A stretch of DNA of 39,431 bases from an uncultured Lachnospiraceae bacterium (GTDB lineage: Bacteria > Bacillota > Clostridia > Lachnospirales > Lachnospiraceae), in the NCBI GenBank assembly GCA_902781505.1, contig CACZJL010000017.1, positions 1 to 39,431 of the forward strand, written 5' to 3'. Shown here one piece after another: positions 30,795 through 39,194 of this stretch (the stretch's first letter is position 1; each line of letters begins with the position of its first letter). The notes under the pieces were generated by a model that did not search any database, was not told where the DNA came from, and worked only from the letters and a program-made list of their open reading frames with translations. A program made the position numbers and the translations under genes.

Positions 30795-33377
30795 ATGAAC
30801 ATTACAAGATTTACTCAGAAATCGCAGGAAGCGCTTCAGAAGTTAGAGAAGACGGCCTATGATTTTGGAAATCAGGAAATCGAGCAGGAACACCTTCTTT
30901 ATATTCTGATGAATCAGGAAGGAAGCATCATTCCCGAGCTGATTGAGAAGATGGGTATCGATAAGCGCATGTTCAGCGCAGAAATCGAGAAGGCAATTGC
31001 AAAGAGACCAAAGGTAAGTGGCGGGTCGCCATATATCGGGCAGAACTTAAATAAGTGCCTGACTTATGCAGAAGATGAAGCAAAGAGAATGGGGGATGAG
31101 TATGTCTCTGTAGAGCATCTGTTCCTTTCCATGTTACATAATCCATCATCTGTGATGGAAGACATCTTTAAGATGTATAACATCACGGCAGATAAGTTCC
31201 TTACGGCACTTCAGAGTGTCAGAGGAAATGTGAAGGTTACAACGGATAATCCGGAAGATACCTATAATTCTCTTAAGAAATATGGTGAGAATCTGGTTGA
31301 GAAGGCCAGAAATCAGAAGATGGATCCGGTGATTGGACGAGATGAAGAGATTCGAAATGTCATTCGAATTCTTTCGAGAAAGTCTAAGAACAATCCGGTG
31401 CTGATAGGTGAGCCAGGTGTTGGTAAGACTGCGGTTGTAGAAGGACTTGCTCAGAGAATCGTCAAGGGCGATGTACCTGAAACATTGAAGGATAAGACAG
31501 TGTTCTCACTGGATATGGGATCTCTGATTGCAGGAGCTAAGTACCAGGGTGAGTTTGAAGAGAGACTGAAGGCTGTGCTGACGGAAGTTAAGAAGTCTGA
31601 AGGAAAGATTATTCTCTTCATTGATGAGCTTCACTTAATCGTTGGTGCAGGCAGAAACTCCGGTGCGATGGATGCAGGAAACCTGTTAAAGCCTATGCTT
31701 GCAAGAGGTGAGCTGCATTGTATCGGTGCTACAACACTCAACGAGTACAGAGAATACATTGAAAAAGACGCAGCGCTCGAAAGACGATTCCAGAAGGTGC
31801 TTGTAGAAGAGCCAACGGTTGAGGATACCATTGCCATTTTACGAGGATTAAAGGAGCGTTACGAAAACTATCATAAAGTATCCATTACAGATACTGCGCT
31901 TGTTGCGGCAGCAACCTTGTCTGACCGCTATATTTCTGACAGATTCCTGCCAGATAAAGCGATTGACCTTGTGGACGAAGCATGCGCACAGATTAAGACC
32001 GAGATGGATTCTTTGCCGGCTGAACTTGATGAGATGAATCGTAAGATCAATCAGATGACAATGGAAGAGATTTCCTTAAAGAACGAAAAGGATAACTTAA
32101 GCCAGGAACGACTCGTGACATTGCAGAAAGAAAAAGCCGAATTGCAGGAGACATTTTCCGAGCAGCGTGCTAAATGGGAAAATGAGAAGAAGAGCGTGGA
32201 TTCTCTGTCTGCATTGAGAGAGCGCAGGGAGCAGATTAAGGCGGATATTGAGGCAGCCCAGAGAAAGGGCGACCTTGCAACCGCTTCAAAGCTCCAGTAT
32301 GGTGAACTTCCGGACATTGAGAAGAAGCTTTCTGAAGAAGAGATGGCTGTAAAAGAGCGTGATCTGACACTGGTGCACGAAAACGTTACAGAAGAACAGA
32401 TTGCAGCTATCATTTCCCGATGGACGGGAATTCCGGTAGCTAAGCTGTCTGAGGGTGAAAGAGAAAAGACTCTGCACTTAGAAGATGAGCTCCATAAGAG
32501 GGTTATTGGCCAGGATGAAGGCGTAACCAAGGTTTCTGAAGCGATTCTTCGTTCGAAGGCAGGAATCAAGGATCCGAGCAAGCCAATCGGAAGCTTCCTC
32601 TTCCTTGGTCCTACCGGTGTTGGTAAGACAGAACTTGCGAAAGCGCTGGCTGCAAGTTTGTTTGATGATGAAAAGAATATGGTTCGTATCGATATGTCGG
32701 AGTACATGGAAAAGTATTCTGTGTCCCGTTTAATCGGTGCGCCTCCAGGCTATGTTGGCTACGATGAAGGTGGTCAGCTGACAGAGGCGGTCAGAAGGAG
32801 ACCATATTCCGTTGTTTTGTTTGATGAAGTAGAAAAGGCACATCCGGACGTATTTAATGTACTTCTGCAGGTGCTTGATGACGGCAGAATTACAGATTCT
32901 CAGGGACGTACTGTGGATTTTAAGAATACCATCATCATTATGACAAGTAACATCGGTTCTACCTATCTTCTTGAGGGAATTGATGAGAACGGTGATATTA
33001 AAAAAGAGGCAGAGGATGCCTGCATGAATGACCTTCATGCGCACTTCAGACCGGAGTTTTTAAACCGTCTTGATGAAATCATTCTGTTTAAGCCATTGAC
33101 AAAGGAGAACATCGGTAACATCGTTCACCTTCTGTTAAAGGATGTAAATAGAAGATTAGCTGACAAGTCTCTGAAGATTGAGCTGACACCGGCAGCTGAA
33201 GACTTGATTGTGGATCAGGGCTTTGATCCTGCGTTTGGTGCAAGACCATTGAAGAGATTCCTTCAGCGTCATGTAGAAACTTTAGCTGCCAAACTGATTT
33301 TACAGGGTGATTTAAGCGAAGGTGATACCATCCTGATTGATGCGGCTAATGAGGAGCTGACGGCCACCAGAAAGTGA
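30795..33377 (+). CDS. clpB: ClpB disaggregase (Hsp100 chaperone)
   Basis: Hexameric AAA+ chaperone that works with DnaK to pull apart protein aggregates after heat stress. 860 residues, normal for ClpB. Order: Clp N-domain repeats (1-145); first AAA+ with Walker [10 protein letters not shown] near 205 and Walker [14 protein letters not shown]; the ClpB-specific coiled-coil M domain (about 400-520); second AAA+ with Walker [10 protein letters not shown] near 605, Walker [14 protein letters not shown] and the pore loop [10 protein letters not shown]-terminal D2-small domain. The long M domain and lack of an IGF-type ClpP loop separate it from ClpC and ClpA. The upstream CIRCE implies HrcA control. 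Confidence 0.96.
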   Translation: MNITRFTQKSQEALQKLEKTAYDFGNQEIEQEHLLYILMNQEGSIIPELIEKMGIDKRMFSAEIEKAIAKRPKVSGGSPYIGQNLNKCLTYAEDEAKRMGDEYVSVEHLFLSMLHNPSSVMEDIFKMYNITADKFLTALQSVRGNVKVTTDNPEDTYNSLKKYGENLVEKARNQKMDPVIGRDEEIRNVIRILSRKSKNNPVLIGEPGVGKTAVVEGLAQRIVKGDVPETLKDKTVFSLDMGSLIAGAKYQGEFEERLKAVLTEVKKSEGKIILFIDELHLIVGAGRNSGAMDAGNLLKPMLARGELHCIGATTLNEYREYIEKDAALERRFQKVLVEEPTVEDTIAILRGLKERYENYHKVSITDTALVAAATLSDRYISDRFLPDKAIDLVDEACAQIKTEMDSLPAELDEMNRKINQMTMEEISLKNEKDNLSQERLVTLQKEKAELQETFSEQRAKWENEKKSVDSLSALRERREQIKADIEAAQRKGDLATASKLQYGELPDIEKKLSEEEMAVKERDLTLVHENVTEEQIAAIISRWTGIPVAKLSEGEREKTLHLEDELHKRVIGQDEGVTKVSEAILRSKAGIKDPSKPIGSFLFLGPTGVGKTELAKALAASLFDDEKNMVRIDMSEYMEKYSVSRLIGAPPGYVGYDEGGQLTEAVRRRPYSVVLFDEVEKAHPDVFNVLLQVLDDGRITDSQGRTVDFKNTIIIMTSNIGSTYLLEGIDENGDIKKEAEDACMNDLHAHFRPEFLNRLDEIILFKPLTKENIGNIVHLLLKDVNRRLADKSLKIELTPAAEDLIVDQGFDPAFGARPLKRFLQRHVETLAAKLILQGDLSEGDTILIDAANEELTATRK

Positions 33378-33400
33378 ACTATCAAAATATAGGTTGGTTC

Positions 33401-33460
33401 CATCCCCGGAGCTTTGTGTAAAGAAACTGCTTTACATAGAAGCTTCGGAGATGTTATTTT
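33401..33460 (+). terminator. Terminator after clpB
   Basis: A long imperfect hairpin: bases 33406-33423 ending TGTAAAG pair with 33430-33448 beginning CTTTACA, loop AAACTG, lower stem AGCTT/AAGCT and CCG/CGG, followed by TTATTTT. Confidence 0.75.
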
Positions 33461-33534
33461 AGAGTTGACTGAAACGTATGCGACATAATGGAGCTGATGA
33501 TGAGATTGCGTTAGAAAATGTATTAAGGATATAG

Positions 33535-35301
33535 ATGAGATTAATAATCAAACAAAGGCTGATTTTTGTGGCGGTGGCAATTATAGTGATTGCTGCGTCA
33601 GTTGCTTCGGTAGTTGGCAGCTACAATAACGGAATTAGCAATCAGAAAGAACGAACCAGGCTGATGGCGGATGTTTATATACAGCGATTGAATCAGGATT
33701 TTCAGGAGGCTATCTCCATAACTACCACCATAGAGCAGGTTTTGATCGATGGTGGTGGAAGAATTCATCATTTCGATCAGATTGCAGAATCGCTTAAAAC
33801 CGATTATGTCAGCAGCATTCAGCTTGCACCGGCGGGGGTAGTTACGGACATTTATCCGGCAGCAGGCAACGAGGCTGGTAAAATCAATTTATTTGAAGAT
33901 GAGGAAAGAAAAGCGATTGCACTTTATGGAAGAGACCATAACGAAATCACCGCGCAGGGACCATTTGCCCTGAAACAGTGAGGAAGCGGAATCGCAATCA
34001 GAAATCCGATATTTCTTAAGGCGGCAGATGGGCAGGAACAATTTTGGGGATTTGTTATCGTTATTATTAAGGTACCGGAGCTGTATGAGACGACATTATC
34101 CGACCTTAAGGGTTTTGGATACGAGTATTGTCTTGATACGACAATTTCTCCGGTGTCGACAGAAAGTTTACGTGTAACTGCGACGGTTTCAAATGATGCA
34201 AGTCTTAATCATCCTGAGAGCGCGTCGATTGTGACCGGTGCCTGCACCTGGACGCTGAGTGTTGAACCGACCAACGGCTGGACAGATACCCGTTTTCCGA
34301 TGGTGATTGCAGGAACGATAGTAATTGCTTCCCTGCTGCTTCTGATGACCTTTTTAAGCATGCTGTTTTATGTGCAGCGAAAGCGGATGTCAGTGATGGC
34401 GCGTACGGATGCGCTGACGGGACTTCTTGGTCGACGCGGATTCATGGAGATGACGGAAGAAATCATGAAGAAGTATCCGAAGAAACCGATGACTGCGGTG
34501 TTTATTGATTTAGATGATTTCAAGCAGATCAATGACCGGTATGGACATAATATCGGAGATGAAGCGCTGATAAACCTTGCTAAGAATCTTCGTACTTCTT
34601 TCCCGGAAAATGCAACGATTGGCCGAACCGGTGGTGACGAGTTCTGCGTGCTGTTAAGCGGCATGACTCCGGAACGTTGTCAGATGTACGTTGAAGCGGC
34701 GACGCAGAAAGACCAGTCCTTTAAGATTGGTGAGAAGGAGTATGATTACACGATTTCTGCAGGTTTTGCGGACTATCCGACACAGGCTGCAACGCGTGCG
34801 CGACTGATGACAATCGCGGATGAGGCGCTGTATGCTGCGAAAATCAACGGTAAGAATCAGTGCCTGCATTATGAGTCCTATATGTCAGATAATAAGAGAA
34901 ACTATCTCGGATTTAATGTTAAGAGCCTTGCTTCCGGCATTCCTGGCGCGTTTCTCGTGTATGAGGCAGATGGTGATGAGCAGATTCTCTTTGCCAATGA
35001 ATTCATAATTGAACTGCTTGGATGCAGTGATTTCAACGATTTTATGACATTTACCGATGCATCTTTTAAGTCGATTGTGCATCCGGATGATTATGAACGA
35101 GTTGAGCGCAAAATCCGGGAGCAGATTAATGCGGCAAGAGTGAAGAATGAAGCTTTAAGTGAGGTGAAGCTCGACGACGTTGTCGACTATCGAATCATCA
35201 CGAAAAATGGCGATGTGAAGTTGGTGCATGAAGTGGGACGTCTGATTCATTCAGAACAGCACGGAAATGCATTCTATGTATTTATCAGAGAAATCATGTG
35301 A
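33535..35301 (+). pseudogene. CHASE-GGDEF-PAS diguanylate cyclase interrupted by an in-frame TGA
   Basis: Two open segments (33535-33981 and onward to 35301) lie in the same frame, separated only by TGA at 33979-33981 (codon 149). Ignoring that stop, the 588-residue product is coherent: membrane helix (8-28), extracellular CHASE sensor domain running across the stop (GPFALKQ, stop, GSGIAIRNPIFL, then FWGFVIVIIKVPEL), second membrane helix (about 260-283), GGDEF domain with intact RTGGDEF (34630-34644) and preceding DLDDFKQINDRYGHNIGDE, then a PAS domain (about 34912-35290). Relatives have Gly or similar at the stop, so GGA to TGA is the simplest origin. A restart at GTG 34153 has no ribosome site. 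The product may be inactive, or the stop may be a sequence error. Confidence 0.85.
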
Positions 35302-35311
35302 GTTAAGCAAA

Positions 35312-35485
35312 TTACTTAAACTGGTTCGAGGTTTCGTCATATGAGTAATCAATCATATTAAGCTTGTTTTTTAGAGTTTCTTCGTCAATGTCCTCAGAGG
35401 CGCATAAATCCTGAAGGGAAGAGTAATTATCACGTAACTTAAGATTTACGTAAGAAAGAAGCATAACTGGATCGTTTGGAATCAT
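35312..35485 (-). CDS. DUF4250 domain-containing small protein
   Basis: 57 residues starting MIPNDPVMLLSYVNLKLRD and ending MIDYSYDETSNQFK, matching the DUF4250 family as I know it: small proteins common in Clostridia, function unknown. ATG is the complement of 35483-35485; AAAGGTGG lies upstream on the minus strand (complement of 35498-35505) with rather long spacing. It has its own consensus promoter containing an inverted repeat. It is convergent with the interrupted GGDEF gene, whose stop lies 11 bases away. Confidence 0.85.
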   Translation of the reverse strand: MIPNDPVMLLSYVNLKLRDNYSSLQDLCASEDIDEETLKNKLNMIDYSYDETSNQFK

Positions 35486-35519
35486 AGCTGTTGTGTACCA
35501 CCTTTCTGAAATATAAGTG

Positions 35520-35548
35520 ATTATACTATGTAAGCACTTTACTTACAA
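35520..35548 (-). promoter_or_regulatory. DUF4250 promoter with operator in its spacer
   Basis: On the minus strand, -35 TTGTAA (complement of 35543-35548), 17-base spacer, -10 TATAAT (complement of 35520-35525). A perfect inverted repeat TGTAAG-N7-CTTACA (35529-35547) fills the spacer and part of the -35, a classic repressor position. A further palindrome GTTTAAAC sits at 35571-35578. Confidence 0.65.
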
Positions 35549-35590
35549 ATTTACCAAAATCGACGAAAACGTTTAAACATACTTGAAAAT

Positions 35591-35606
35591 TGTTAATTCC
35601 TTAACA
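35591..35606. promoter_or_regulatory. TGTTAA-N4-TTAACA palindrome
   Basis: A perfect 6-4-6 inverted repeat between the DUF4250 gene and the terminator upstream of ppdK. Its target promoter is not obvious. Confidence 0.35.
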
Positions 35607-35626
35607 CACTGATGTTTTCTAACCTC

Positions 35627-35659
35627 AAGGGCTCTGCTAAAAAGAGCTCTTTTTTTTTT
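35627..35659 (+). terminator. Intrinsic terminator upstream of the ppdK promoter
   Basis: GGGCTCT (35629-35635) pairs with AGAGCTC (35643-35649), loop GCTAAAA, then a run of ten T (35650-35659). It insulates ppdK from read-through on the plus strand. Confidence 0.85.
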
Positions 35660-35667
35660 GAAGAAAT

Positions 35668-35689
35668 ATTGTACAAAGATAAGTACAAT
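35668..35689. promoter_or_regulatory. Palindromic site adjoining the ppdK promoter
   Basis: ATTGTAC, eight bases, GTACAAT: a perfect 7-bp inverted repeat ending three bases before the -35. In form it recalls PadR-type sites (ATGTAC-N8-GTACAT), but the binding protein is unknown. Confidence 0.6.
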
Positions 35690-35692
35690 CCA

Positions 35693-35721
35693 TTGAAGCG
35701 CCTATTTTTCCCTGTTATAAT
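35693..35721 (+). promoter_or_regulatory. ppdK promoter
   Basis: TTGAAG (35693-35698), 17-base spacer, TATAAT (35716-35721). The start codon is 40 bases downstream with AGGAGG before it. Confidence 0.8.
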
Positions 35722-35760
35722 CACCACATAACAAGGTTTCAGTAACAGGAGGTGCCACAA

Positions 35761-38394
35761 ATGGCAAGAAAATGGGTGTATTTATTTACAGAGGGAAATG
35801 CCAACATGCGTGAGCTGCTTGGCGGTAAAGGTGCCAATCTCGCTGAGATGACGAATATCGGTCTTCCAGTACCACAGGGCTTTACCATCACAACAGAGGC
35901 TTGTACACAGTACTACGAAGATGGCCGTGAAATCAATGACGAAATCATGAGTCAGATTACGGAGAATATCGGTAAGCTTGAAGAGATTACCGGAAAGAAA
36001 TTTGGTGATCGTGAAAACCCGCTTCTTGTATCGGTTCGATCCGGTGCGAGAGCATCTATGCCTGGTATGATGGATACAATCCTCAACCTTGGTCTGAATG
36101 AGGATGTGGTTGCTGTCCTTTCAGAAAAGTCCGGAAATCCAAGATGGGCATGGGATTCATACAGAAGATTCATTCAGATGTACTCCGACGTTGTAATGGA
36201 AGTATCCAAGAGTGAATTTGAAAAGCTCATCGATGCTAAAAAAGAAGCAAAGGGCGTTAAGCTTGATGTTGAACTTTCTGCTGATGATTTAAAGGATCTG
36301 GCAATGCAGTTCAAGGATGAATACAAGAAAGCCATCGGAAGTGACTTCCCGAATGATCCAAAGGAACAGTTATACGGAGCAATCAAGGCCGTATTCAGAA
36401 GCTGGGACAACCCAAGAGCGAATGTATATCGTCGTGATAATGATATTCCGTATTCCTGGGGTACAGCCGTTAATGTACAGTCCATGGCCTTTGGTAACAT
36501 GGGCGATGATTGTGGTACCGGTGTAGCATTTACCCGTGACCCGGCAACTGGTAACAAGGGACTCTTTGGTGAATTCCTTACCAATGCGCAGGGTGAAGAC
36601 GTTGTTGCCGGTGTTCGTACTCCAATGAAGATTCAGGAAATGGCTGATAAGTTCCCTGAAGCATTTGAAGATTTTAAGAGAGTGTGCAAGACACTCGAAT
36701 CTCACTACAGAGATATGCAGGATATGGAATTCACCGTTGAACATGGAAAACTCTACATGCTGCAGACAAGAAACGGCAAGCGTACAGCGCAGGCTGCTTT
36801 AAAGATTGCATGTGACTTAATCGATGAAGGCATGAGAAGTGAGAAGGAAGCGGTTGCAATGATCGATCCTAGAAACCTTGATACACTTCTTCATCCACAG
36901 TTCGACCAGACTGTATTAAAGACAATGACACCACTTGGCAAAGGCCTTGGTGCTTCTCCAGGTGCAGCAGCCGGTAAGGTAGTATTTACAGCAGATGACG
37001 CTGTAGAATGGGCAGCTCGTGGCGAGAAGGTCGTTCTGGTTCGTCTTGAAACAAGCCCCGAAGATATCACAGGTATGAAGTCTGCACAGGGTATCTTAAC
37101 AGTCAGAGGTGGCATGACCTCCCACGCAGCTGTAGTTGCACGTGGTATGGGCGAATGCTGTGTATCCGGATGCGGCGATATCGTCATGGACGAGGCAAAT
37201 AAGGTATTTACCCTTGGTGGTACTACATTCCATGAAGGAGATCCAATCTCTATTGATGGAACAACAGGTAAGATTTATGCAGGCATTGCACCAACTGTTG
37301 ATGCAACAATCGCAGGTGAATTCGGAAGAATCATGCAGCTTGCTGATAAGTACAGAAAGCTAGGTGTTCGTACAAATGCCGATACACCAAAAGACGCTGC
37401 TAAGGCTCGCGAGCTTGGTGCGGAAGGTATTGGACTGTGCCGTACAGAGCACATGTTCTTTGAAGGCGACAGAATTGATGCATTCCGCGAGATGATCTGT
37501 TCTGATACTGTAGAAGAAAGAGAAGAAGCTCTTGAGAAGATTCTTCCTTACCAGCAGGGCGACTTCGAAAAGCTTTATGAAGCTATGGAAGGAGACCCGG
37601 TTACTATTCGTTTCCTCGATCCACCACTTCATGAGTTTGTTTCAACCGATGAAGCTGATATTGAAAAGCTTGCAAAGGCTAAGAATAAGACGGTTCAGGA
37701 GATTAAGGACATTATTGAATCCCTTCATGAGTTTAACCCAATGATGGGACACAGAGGATGCCGTCTGACAGTCACATATCCTGAAATTGCAGTAATGCAG
37801 ACAAGGGCTGTCATCCGTGCCGCTATTAACGTTAAGAAGGCACATCCAGACTGGAATCTGGTTCCTGAAATCATGATTCCTCTGATTTGTGACGTTAAGG
37901 AATTAAAGTTTGTTAAGGCAACGGTTGTTGCAACTGCAGACGAGGAGATTAAGGCGGCAAATGCTGACTTACAGTACAAAGTGGGGACGATGATTGAGAT
38001 TCCTCGTGCAGCTCTTACAGCAGACCAGATTGCTACTGAGGCAGAGTTCTTCTGCTTTGGTACAAATGACTTAACACAGATGACATTTGGTTTCTCCCGA
38101 GATGATGCGGGCAAGTTCCTGAACGCTTACTATGACACAAAGATCTTCGAGAGCAATCCATTTGCCAAGTTAGATCAGACGGGTGTCGGACAGCTTATGG
38201 AAATGGCCGTTGAAAGAGGTAAGAAGGTTCGTCCTGAGCTTCACTGCGGTATCTGCGGTGAGCACGGTGGAGATCCATCTTCCGTTGAGTTCTGCCATAA
38301 GATTGGCTTAGATTATGTTTCCTGCTCACCTTTCCGTGTTCCAATCGCTCGCCTTGCTGCGGCACAGGCAGCTATCGCCGAGTCACGTCAGTAA
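35761..38394 (+). CDS. ppdK: Pyruvate, phosphate dikinase
   Basis: Interconverts pyruvate, ATP and phosphate with PEP, AMP and pyrophosphate; in anaerobic Clostridia it serves in glycolysis with PPi or in gluconeogenesis. 877 residues from ATG 35761 (AGGAGG nine bases upstream; a GTG at 35752 is rejected). The N-terminal ATP-grasp domain starts WVYLFTEGNANMRELLGGKGANLAEM. The swivelling phosphohistidine domain has GGMTSHAAVVARG with H455, the position expected from the C. symbiosum enzyme. The C-terminal PEP/pyruvate barrel has GLCRTEHMFF, FGTNDLTQMTFGFSRDD and CGICGEHGGDP with catalytic Cys 832. No PPDK regulatory protein gene is adjacent. It is a single-gene unit with its own promoter and terminator. 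Confidence 0.97.
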   Translation: MARKWVYLFTEGNANMRELLGGKGANLAEMTNIGLPVPQGFTITTEACTQYYEDGREINDEIMSQITENIGKLEEITGKKFGDRENPLLVSVRSGARASMPGMMDTILNLGLNEDVVAVLSEKSGNPRWAWDSYRRFIQMYSDVVMEVSKSEFEKLIDAKKEAKGVKLDVELSADDLKDLAMQFKDEYKKAIGSDFPNDPKEQLYGAIKAVFRSWDNPRANVYRRDNDIPYSWGTAVNVQSMAFGNMGDDCGTGVAFTRDPATGNKGLFGEFLTNAQGEDVVAGVRTPMKIQEMADKFPEAFEDFKRVCKTLESHYRDMQDMEFTVEHGKLYMLQTRNGKRTAQAALKIACDLIDEGMRSEKEAVAMIDPRNLDTLLHPQFDQTVLKTMTPLGKGLGASPGAAAGKVVFTADDAVEWAARGEKVVLVRLETSPEDITGMKSAQGILTVRGGMTSHAAVVARGMGECCVSGCGDIVMDEANKVFTLGGTTFHEGDPISIDGTTGKIYAGIAPTVDATIAGEFGRIMQLADKYRKLGVRTNADTPKDAAKARELGAEGIGLCRTEHMFFEGDRIDAFREMICSDTVEEREEALEKILPYQQGDFEKLYEAMEGDPVTIRFLDPPLHEFVSTDEADIEKLAKAKNKTVQEIKDIIESLHEFNPMMGHRGCRLTVTYPEIAVMQTRAVIRAAINVKKAHPDWNLVPEIMIPLICDVKELKFVKATVVATADEEIKAANADLQYKVGTMIEIPRAALTADQIATEAEFFCFGTNDLTQMTFGFSRDDAGKFLNAYYDTKIFESNPFAKLDQTGVGQLMEMAVERGKKVRPELHCGICGEHGGDPSSVEFCHKIGLDYVSCSPFRVPIARLAAAQAAIAESRQ

Positions 38395-38520
38395 AGAAAG
38401 CAAGCTGTTTTTTGGGAACTTTTGAAATCTCCAAAGATTTCATGAAGCAAAGTATGAGGATTTATCATCCGGAAAATACTTTCCATTACCCAGAAAAGCT
38501 TGAAATAAAGCTATTCCTAG
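38395..38520. other. Untranslated stretch after ppdK
   Basis: No gene is seen. The only notable element is a small inverted repeat GAAATC (38424-38429) with GATTTC (38436-38441) about 30 bases after the stop. The ppdK terminator lies further on at 38521. Confidence 0.4.
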
Positions 38521-38555
38521 TATAGGGTGTCTGCTTAGACACCCTATATTTTTTT
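38521..38555 (+). terminator. Terminator of ppdK
   Basis: A perfect 12-bp stem, TATAGGGTGTCT (38521-38532) with AGACACCCTATA (38537-38548), four-base loop GCTT, then seven T. Confidence 0.93.
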
Positions 38556-38638
38556 ACTTAAGAATAATTTCAACCAAGCTGTAATGAGAGCTAGACACAA
38601 GAAATTGTTGACTGCATTCGACTAAAATTTGAAGAAAA

Positions 38639-38655
38639 GTTCGGGAAATCCGAAC
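38639..38655. promoter_or_regulatory. HTH regulator operator 1
   Basis: GTTCGGGAAATCCGAAC, inverted repeat GTTCGG-N5-CCGAAC, upstream of the XRE gene. Confidence 0.8.
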
Positions 38656-38681
38656 AAGGAAAAAGGACCATTTTGAAAAAA

Positions 38682-38698
38682 GTTCGGAATATCCGAAC
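38682..38698. promoter_or_regulatory. HTH regulator operator 2
   Basis: GTTCGGAATATCCGAAC, the same inverted repeat, starting 43 bases after the first (about four helical turns) and ending two bases before the ribosome site. Paired identical operators suggest cooperative autorepression. The promoter boxes themselves are not clear here (TTGACT at 38608-38613 lacks a good -10). Confidence 0.8.
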
Positions 38699-38716
38699 TT
38701 GGAAGGAGGTTTAAAA

Positions 38717-39052
38717 ATGTCGGAATTTACAGCTAAAAAGCTTAAAGAAGCGCGTGTTAGGGCAGGTTTTACTCAGGACGAAGCTGCAAAGCTCATGAAC
38801 TTGAAGAAGACGACCATGAGCGAAATGGAAGCTGGGAAGAGAAGTATATCTGCTGATGAACTTGCACAGTTCTCTCGTATCTATGAAGTGGATGTAAGAG
38901 AATTACTGTTTTTGGAATTTACAGAAGCCGGTGAAGAGCAGAGACTTGCAGCTAAGTACAGTTCTTTCTTTAAATTACTTGAGAAATTATCTGATCGTGA
39001 TATTGAAGATGTTTATTGGGTAATAAAGCGTAAGGTTGAAGGATTGCTTTAA
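38717..39052 (+). CDS. XRE-family HTH transcriptional regulator
   Basis: 111 residues from ATG 38717, with a strong GGAAGGAGG upstream. The HTH (about 7-62) reads LKEARVRAGFTQDEAAKLMN, then LKKTTMSEMEAGKRSISADE, a Cro/CI-type fold with the usual LxxxRxxxGxTQ opening. The C-terminal 45 residues (EEQRLAAKYSSFFKLLEKLSDRDIEDVYWVIKRKVEGL) are helical and probably mediate dimerisation, as in small phage-type or SinR-like repressors. Two GTTCGG-N5-CCGAAC sites precede it. A partner gene is not evident upstream; the next gene is another HTH protein with its own promoter. Confidence 0.88.
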   Translation: MSEFTAKKLKEARVRAGFTQDEAAKLMNLKKTTMSEMEAGKRSISADELAQFSRIYEVDVRELLFLEFTEAGEEQRLAAKYSSFFKLLEKLSDRDIEDVYWVIKRKVEGLL

Positions 39053-39071
39053 AAATTAAATATGGTATGGG

Positions 39072-39112
39072 TACCCGCATGGCAGATCACACCTGCTTTG
39101 CGGGTATTTCTT
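39072..39112 (+). terminator. Terminator after the XRE gene
   Basis: TACCCGCA (39072-39079) pairs with TGCGGGTA (39099-39106), with a nested GCAG/CTGC pairing in the loop, followed by a T-rich stretch. Confidence 0.75.
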
Positions 39113-39117
39113 ATATA

Positions 39118-39146
39118 TTGACATATACGCATTGACTACATATAAT
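39118..39146 (+). promoter_or_regulatory. Perfect consensus promoter of the last HTH gene
   Basis: TTGACA (39118-39123), exactly 17 bases, TATAAT (39141-39146), both perfect consensus. Confidence 0.92.
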
Positions 39147-39175
39147 GAAGATAAGAATACACGCATTGACTACAT
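39127..39175 (+). repeat. Direct-repeat operators ACGCATTGACTACAT
   Basis: The identical 15-mer occurs at 39127-39141, filling the promoter spacer, and at 39161-39175, just after the transcription start; period 34. Such placement fits autorepression by the HTH protein encoded downstream. Confidence 0.8.
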
Positions 39176-39194
39176 TGGTGTAGGAGGTAGTGCC

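Noticed and set aside
32051..32707. Long open frame antisense to clpB (218 codons)
   Set aside because: Ser/Phe-rich translation typical of the complement of a charged coiled-coil region; no start signals.
33979..33981. TGA as a selenocysteine codon
   Set aside because: A sensory CHASE domain has no reason for selenocysteine, the position fits Gly in relatives, and I see no convincing hairpin directly after the TGA.
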